NCBI GenBank assembly: GCA_033030425.1
Contig: JAUFSD010000016.1
Span: 992,001 to 1,056,000 of the forward strand
Reading direction: 5' to 3'
DNA: 64,000 nucleotides
Origin: Verpa conica
Lineage: Eukaryota > Ascomycota > Pezizomycetes > Pezizales > Morchellaceae
Each line of letters starts with the position of its first letter. Positions within the stretch are counted from its first letter, which is position 1. The translations under genes and the position numbers were made by a program. A model generated the notes under the pieces. The model searched no databases, was not told the DNA's origin, and worked only from the letters and a program-made list of their open reading frames with translations. Below are positions 58,330 through 64,000 of the stretch, piece after piece.

Positions 58330-60924
58330 CTACAGGACATCAAATATGCTCCTGACTATTGGTGGTTCTCCACCCCGCTGTGTCGGGCTCCTGGGATCCG
58401 CAAAGAAAAAGCCGCCGGACCGCCGTATCGGCGCGCCGAAATATGCGCTATTTCTTGGACTCATGAAACTCGGCGTAGGTGGCGGGTTATCATCTTCGTT
58501 ATCCACTACTGTTGTTCGTCCAAAAATCTCCTTCTCAGCTCGCTGGACAAGGTAAGCCGCCGATGGCGGGGATGGTGGGGATGGTGGGGGTACAAAGCCC
58601 GCTATGTCCTCCTCCTCCTCCTCCTTTTCCCTTTCCCTTGCAGCTGCAGCCCAAGATGGTGGTGGAGAATCCGCTCGTGGTGATTCTGACCTCCCCCGAG
58701 CACCATTCACCGATTCCGAATCAGGCCAAGACTGTCGCATGTTCGAAGGTCCCGAATCAGTTCCTGGGATCGAAATCATCCCTGGAGGTGCTGAAGAAGG
58801 TCCTGGCGAAACTCCCGAAATAAACCCCCCATTTTCTGATCGAGTTCGAACCATTTGTGGGATCGGATGATCTCTAGTCCTAACCTTGTCAGTACTGGGA
58901 GGCGGCGGTGAAGGTGTTTTTCGCATTTCTGGTAACGGGGCTGTCTGTGGCTCTGGCATCGACTCTGTCATTCTTTCCTCATCCATCGTTCCAGCTCTTC
59001 CGAATCCATTTCTCGTTCCACTCTTTACCAATCCCCTGACTCCCCCGCTAGATTGATTTCCCATTCTCCATCCACCGTTTCCCGGTCGCGCACCATCATT
59101 CTGAATCTTCTTTTTCCAGTCCGTCAACTGATAGATTAAGCTCATGTTAGGTCCGATCCACCTACTCTTTGCTTTAACAGCCGAGTATGCATCCTGCATG
59201 GATTTTTCTGGGTTCTTGAACATGGAATAGGCGATGAGCAATGTCGCAGATCGGCTGACACCACACTGACAATGTACCAGTACCTTCTTCCCTGCACTAG
59301 CCCTTTCGTCGATCAAGTTGACCAAATGCGGCAGATCGTCCAGGATTGGTGTGTTGTGATCCCAAAGCATGTGCACATACTCCGGTTCATTAGGTCTCAG
59401 TCTTCCGGTTTTTGGCGAAAACAGCGCCTCCTCGAATGCAGTTGTGAAGCTCGCTTCGGTGCAGGCTGTGTCAGGTGGCATTGTGTCTGACTCGAACCCG
59501 CTAAACTTGGCGCTTACCGGGCCCCTTGCGCCCGCTGCCTTGAACGGATTAAGTACTTCCCTGGCAACATTTACAATCACATCGAATTTTGACGCCAACT
59601 CGGCATCAGGCTCCGCATAAAGATAAATATTGGGTCCAAAGATACACACAGGCCCGCTCGGGTATGCGGGAGATTTAGCCTCGCCAGATCGGGGCTCATC
59701 ATCCTCCTCTTCCATCTCATGCAGGACATCCGGGCTTTTCGGTGGCGAGTTAGATATTGAGGACGACGATAATGAAGATGAAAGAGAATCTTGCGCCGTG
59801 AATGTTGTGAGGCTCGGGCGTGGGGGTGAAAATAGCCTCGAAGGCCTTTGGAAACCCGGTGTAGGGGGCAGCTTCATCCCACCAGGAATCCCTCCATGCG
59901 CTGGGGAGAATAAGGATGGCGATGATTGGTGGTGTCGTAGGGCGGTAACTCCTGCCGGAGGGGGACCATGAACTGCCGTCTTCTCTGGCAAAGCCCCAGG
60001 CAACTTGATTGTCAGCCCAAGATTACTCGGTCTCCGGCGGGGGTTTTGCGGTGGCGGCGGAGGCTTAATGAAAGCTGGTGAAGTTGGGGCAGACATTGAG
60101 CGAGGACTCTGGTTGACCGAGTTTGGTACCGTCTCGCCAACAGCTTGCACTGGCGAAGTAGCAACGCTCAGTGGTTTTAGTGACAAATTTTTGGTGTTTC
60201 GCGGCTTTTTGCTCGGCGACAAAGAGCGAGTGTAGCCTGGTAGTGGGCTTGGGGGTACTGCTGTCAAATCTTCTGAAGGAATACCAGAGTTCTTTGATCT
60301 AAACGAAGACAAGGGCATTATTGGTACCAATGAGTCTGGGGATGACTCTGGCGTATGATCCTCTGTGATTGCTGATCCAAGTGTTGAGATGGTTGTTGTT
60401 GGTGAAGAGTTTGTTGATGATGAAGCGGATGTAGAAATGCTCCTAGTCTGTGAATGTTGTAGAGGATCGATTGAGTCTTCGATCATGCTATTTGGTCCTT
60501 TCTGGACTATTGTGTGTTGTGAATGGAGTGATGTAGGTGAGCAACCAGACATGTCTACGTCTATATCAAATATTGATACGAACGATGGGACCGCCGGCGA
60601 GGATGGGGTTGCCGTGGTCGTAATTATTGGCGGCGCGGTTGGTGATTTACAAAAGGGATAACGGCGCTTCAGCGACAGTGACATATGCCGCGGTGAATGT
60701 CTCGAAGGACTGAGAGTAGGAACCTTAAAAGGGTTGTTGCTGTCCTGGTGGTCTGAGGGTGAGGTCGGGTTCGATCGCGACACAAGGGTATAGGTTCGCT
60801 TTAACGAGGCTGGCGGGTCAGTCTTTGTTGAGGTCATGAGAAAGGGATCCGCCTCGTGTGGGTGAGGGTGAGGAAAGTAGGAAGAGGCTGGGGAGGAGGA
60901 CAGAAGAAGCAAGCCTTCGACCAT
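58330..60924 (-). CDS. MSG5: dual-specificity MAP kinase phosphatase, Msg5-like
   Basis: Intronless, 864 residues. The phosphatase domain occupies about residues 425-630: GPVCIFGPNIYLYAEPDAE, then FDVIVNVAREVLNPF, WDHNTPILDDLPHLV (the Asp general acid region), and the active-site loop VLVHCQCGVSRSATLLIAYSM with the catalytic Cys near residue 550 (HC-x5-R). WIGPNMSLIYQL is the expected C-terminal block. The INVA.EV.NPF block is specific to the fungal Msg5/Cpp1/Pmp1 group that dephosphorylates MAP kinases of the mating and cell-wall integrity pathways. Long Ser/Pro-rich flanks with many SP and TP sites suggest phosphorylation by MAP kinases. The ATG at 60924 opens a hydrophobic stretch; an ATG 29 codons on (MTSTKTDPPASLKRTYT) could be the true start. 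Confidence 0.92.
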   Translation of the reverse strand: MVEGLLLLSSSPASSYFPHPHPHEADPFLMTSTKTDPPASLKRTYTLVSRSNPTSPSDHQDSNNPFKVPTLSPSRHSPRHMSLSLKRRYPFCKSPTAPPIITTTATPSSPAVPSFVSIFDIDVDMSGCSPTSLHSQHTIVQKGPNSMIEDSIDPLQHSQTRSISTSASSSTNSSPTTTISTLGSAITEDHTPESSPDSLVPIMPLSSFRSKNSGIPSEDLTAVPPSPLPGYTRSLSPSKKPRNTKNLSLKPLSVATSPVQAVGETVPNSVNQSPRSMSAPTSPAFIKPPPPPQNPRRRPSNLGLTIKLPGALPEKTAVHGPPPAGVTALRHHQSSPSLFSPAHGGIPGGMKLPPTPGFQRPSRLFSPPRPSLTTFTAQDSLSSSLSSSSISNSPPKSPDVLHEMEEEDDEPRSGEAKSPAYPSGPVCIFGPNIYLYAEPDAELASKFDVIVNVAREVLNPFKAAGARGPVSAKFSGFESDTMPPDTACTEASFTTAFEEALFSPKTGRLRPNEPEYVHMLWDHNTPILDDLPHLVNLIDERASAGKKVLVHCQCGVSRSATLLIAYSMFKNPEKSMQDAYSAVKAKSRWIGPNMSLIYQLTDWKKKIQNDGARPGNGGWRMGNQSSGGVRGLVKSGTRNGFGRAGTMDEERMTESMPEPQTAPLPEMRKTPSPPPPSTDKVRTRDHPIPQMVRTRSENGGFISGVSPGPSSAPPGMISIPGTDSGPSNMRQSWPDSESVNGARGRSESPRADSPPPSWAAAAREREKEEEEEDIAGFVPPPSPPSPPSAAYLVQRAEKEIFGRTTVVDNEDDNPPPTPSFMSPRNSAYFGAPIRRSGGFFFADPRSPTQRGGEPPIVRSIFDVL

Positions 60925-63900
60925 TACAAGAAAAGGTATAGTGAAGAGATTGAAAGGTAATAATGAAAAGGAAAGAAGAAGAAGGAAAAAAAACGTAGTG
61001 TGGGGTGAAAGTCGCAGCAGCGGGGCGAGACGGTATACAAATGGAAAAGGGGTGGTACCGAAGATCCTCTTTAACCAGATGTAAGTCAGGGACCCTGGGA
61101 TCTGGTCAAGCTGTGGCGCCTGTAGGGATGTCTTGCCACGCGCCCAATGACTCGAGTAGCAGCTAGGTGCAGGAGGGTCCCAAGAATACGGGAAGATGAA
61201 CTATATCTCCTTATCGTAGAAACGTTACTGCGACAAATGCCAGGAAATAGGCACGAGGGAGGCTTTGTAGGATCTAACGGTGAGGTTGTCAGCGGGAGTG
61301 CAAATAATTAACTACAACCGACTATAACGTAGAGTAATTTCGGGACCCAGAGAGAGAGAAAGGCCGAAAGAAAGAGGTATTATGCAGGAAGACGTATGGG
61401 ATTTCTGGGGATCAACTATTTACCTTGTTGTTTGTTGCAAGGTTGTGTGTGTATGCGTGTCTGCGTGTGCGTGTGTGGTTTATGTGGGTGTGAGTGTATG
61501 TGTGGGTGTGTGTCTGAGGCGGAGTATAAGCCTCCATCCAATCTCAAATGGGAACCACCCAAACCCAAGAATAGACACACCAAAATTGGACCATTAGGCG
61601 GCAAACTCACCGCAAATCGAAAAAAGGTGTGAAAAAAAGTGGATCTCAAACTTCGCAAGTCGAGAGTCGCACGCAAGCCCCGCGTCTGATTAATCCAAGT
61701 GCAGAATAGGAGATAATAAAAATTAAGAATAACCCAAGGCTCTAAAAATTCTTAGCCACGTTCCCGGCTTGAATAAATAGCTTTTCTTTCCCACGTCGAC
61801 CTTACAGTACTAGTACTCGTAGTCGTTGCTAAATCGGAAGTTGCTCCTTTAGACCGTTTTTGCACGATTTCAAGATAAACCGTAAAAGTTGAGATTCCAG
61901 TGAAAAGAAAGGCAAAGTCGATAGTAAAGTGATTGAAGCCACGTAAGTTGCTGTCGCCGACACAAAATCCACGATGGAAAGCCGATGGGTATTTTTTTTT
62001 TTTCTTTCGTACGAAAAATTATGTTGAAAGGAGCGTATGGAACACGCAGTACTTTATTTAATACGTCGTGCGAAGAACGTCCAGCGTTACCTCCTCTTTT
62101 CCAACCTATCAAAAAAAAGCCCCACTGATTATAATATACTGCCTCCTGCTTCTCAGTTTCCTGTGTATTATATGATGTCTCTGACTCCCACCGGTAGGCG
62201 AATGACGTATTACCGCCTAGCTTGCAGTTTTGTGCCTTTTTCGAACAATTCCCTTCCCGTAAAAGTAGCGGAGCAGCCGATAAAACCTAACGGGCTGTTA
62301 TCCTGACGAATTGAAAGATGCGCCTTGAGGAAGTTTCCGCTGTTTCTATGCCTGTTGGGACTTTTTCTGCTGAGTCGTGGAATTATGCAGGTCCAGCAAA
62401 GACGACAAATTTTAAAAAGGACAGCCAATGATGGTCTAAAAGCGCACTCGATCCGTTAGATGCCACGAAATTCTGCGGTAGGGAAAGCGAAAGGCAAGTT
62501 AATGGGGGGGGTGTGGAGGCATAGAAGCCTTGCGATATGGATAATTGGGAAGGGTCAATGAAAATGGGTAAGTATGGGATGGGGGCTGGGTTTGGAGTCA
62601 AAGGAATGGAATTGGGGGCGGCTCTTGTGGGACGATATTGTTATGGTTATGGTTATTTTGCGCGTACGATTTCCATACATTCTAACATATGTGAAGGGGG
62701 TAGGAGGGGGGGGTGGAAGGAGGGGGAGTTTGAGGAATGGCCTACCGTCGCAAGAATCGATTCAATGCGGGAAGCAAAGAATTCTCAGGCAGAGGACGGA
62801 ACGTGAAGGCCAAAAAGCCCGAATGAGGAGGAGGGGGAGGTATAAGGAAGAGAAGGAAAGACAGGAACCAGACTGATCAAGGCTGCGACGTCTGGCCTGG
62901 AGGACGAAGGAGCAGAAGCGAGAAGACGGGGGGGGGGGGTGTAGATGAAGAGGGAAAGGTGAAAGAGGAAGGAAGGGGAGACCGAGGGCGGTCCCGGGAA
63001 TAATGATACTTACCACGATGGTGAAGGGAGGGAGGGGGGTATGGAGGCTCTCACACAAAACCGCCGTCTCGTAATGCGAATAGTAAGTACAGTACAGTAT
63101 GGTATAGGGCAGAGAATTAAGCTGTGATGAAAGCGGTGGGGGGGTGCCTTCTTCGCACGATTACTCGTTTGGCATGATTCAGGGCCAACAGAACGAAACT
63201 TCAGACCAGGTCACAGTCGCACGATAGCAAAAGAGTAAAAGCCCACCACTCACTACTACATATGCATCCATACAGTTAGAATACATATTTGGAGTTACAT
63301 AGCACTTGTAATATAGTACTACCACCAGTAATTGTTTAAAGCAATTCCCGATCGAGATCGAGGGTGTAGAGAGTAAGTACAAGGTAAACTGTTGAGAGAA
63401 GATTACAAAGAAGCCAGCCAGCCATTGCCATACTATCATACCATCCCACGCACCTGCGCAAACAAACTCTTGATCTCCACCTTCTTTGCCTCCACACCAC
63501 AGTTCTCCTCTCCTCTAGCTTCCCAGCTCCCCCCAGCTCCCCCCAGCTCCCCTAACTCCCAACTCCCCCAACTCCCTCTCCCCAATCGTCTTCAAACAGC
63601 GACAAGTAAAAGTTCGAGTTCGAGCTTCACTCCACAAAACCTAGCTGCAGACTACAGACTGCAGAGAAAAAGAGGGTGGCTACCAAGAATAGCAACAGGT
63701 CCTCCTGAATTTCATCCCGCCCGTGCATCACATCACCGTGCACTAACCCTTACCCCTCCCCACATCCCGAACCGTTTCTCCCTGTGCTACTAGCCAGAAC
63801 TGTCCTAGCCCTGCTGAGAGCGCCACCGTCCATCTCCGTTCTCGGCAACTCGCTAACGCTATATCGATTGGTCCCCAATCTTGGTCGGGTTTCAGGCTTG

Positions 63901-64000
63901 AAAGCATGTCAACCCTTCCCACGACCTCACTCAGTAGCCTACATACCCTACCCCCCTCCCTCCCCCCTCGTGGATCCCTGACGCGATGAGCTTTCATCGA
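60925..64000. other. right-edge region without supported gene
   Basis: The first few hundred bases are the MSG5-like gene's promoter and leader. A GT-rich microsatellite lies at 61443-61514 and 12 G at 62928-62939. From about 63460 the plus strand becomes pyrimidine-rich (AGCTCCCCCC repeats at 63520-63560), which could be the leader of a gene that starts beyond the window. No convincing coding exon was seen. Confidence 0.45.
61443..61514. repeat. imperfect (GT)n microsatellite
   Basis: Roughly 70 bases of GT/GTG alternation with A and C interruptions, about 520 bp upstream of the MSG5-like start codon. Confidence 0.85.

Noticed and set aside
63392..63793. 133-codon open frame at the right edge as a gene
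   Set aside because: It runs through Ser/Pro low-complexity coded by a CT-rich leader-like tract, with no conserved motif.

Overview
The window is nuclear DNA of a filamentous ascomycete fungus. Nearly every gene is split by short introns (about 50-100 bp, GT..AG), and the recognisable proteins are fungal house-keeping and signalling proteins: eEF1A, the cytosolic Phe-tRNA synthetase beta subunit, the PP2A scaffold subunit, PAS kinase, an Msg5-type MAPK phosphatase, a Hut1-type nucleotide-sugar transporter and a TBC1D5-type Rab-GAP. Dense introns (nine or ten coding exons in two genes), long gene-free AT-rich stretches and nested DNA transposons would suit a repeat-rich, early-diverging Pezizomycotina such as a truffle or morel relative. 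That placement is inference.

Layout. 1-6 kb: an unknown coiled-coil protein (+) and a secreted GH105 unsaturated-uronyl hydrolase (-). 6.6-8.6 kb: the eEF1A gene (-) with seven coding exons, the first holding only 5 coding bases. 11-18 kb: three genes on the minus strand, namely an unknown protein with a polyglycine tract, a TBC1D5-like Rab-GAP, and a conserved fungal protein with DFGxF motifs. 18.6-29 kb is the densest part: HUT1 (+), FRS1 (-), TPD3 (+), EFM4 (+) and an NNT1-like methyltransferase (-). 29.3-36.0 kb: a pogo/Tigger-like DNA transposon with 63-bp terminal inverted repeats and a TA duplication. Its transposase gene is interrupted by a 3.9-kb composite fold-back element made of three copies of a non-coding 1.34-kb TIR element. 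36-44.9 kb: a desert with no gene I can support. 44.9-48.8 kb: PAS kinase (+). 52-61 kb: a long Ser/Thr-rich conserved fungal protein and an Msg5-like phosphatase, both on the minus strand with long low-complexity leaders. 61-64 kb: no supported gene.

How the genes relate. Most are unlinked house-keeping functions. One functional theme recurs in translation: eEF1A, a predicted eEF1A lysine methyltransferase (EFM4), an Nnt1/Efm7-family methyltransferase and Phe-tRNA synthetase lie within about 22 kb. A second loose theme is kinase/phosphatase signalling (TPD3, PAS kinase, MSG5). Exon boundaries were set by eye from splice consensus, reading-frame continuity and recalled family motifs. The most unusual structure is the nested fold-back element and its hairpin-dense, apparently non-coding body.
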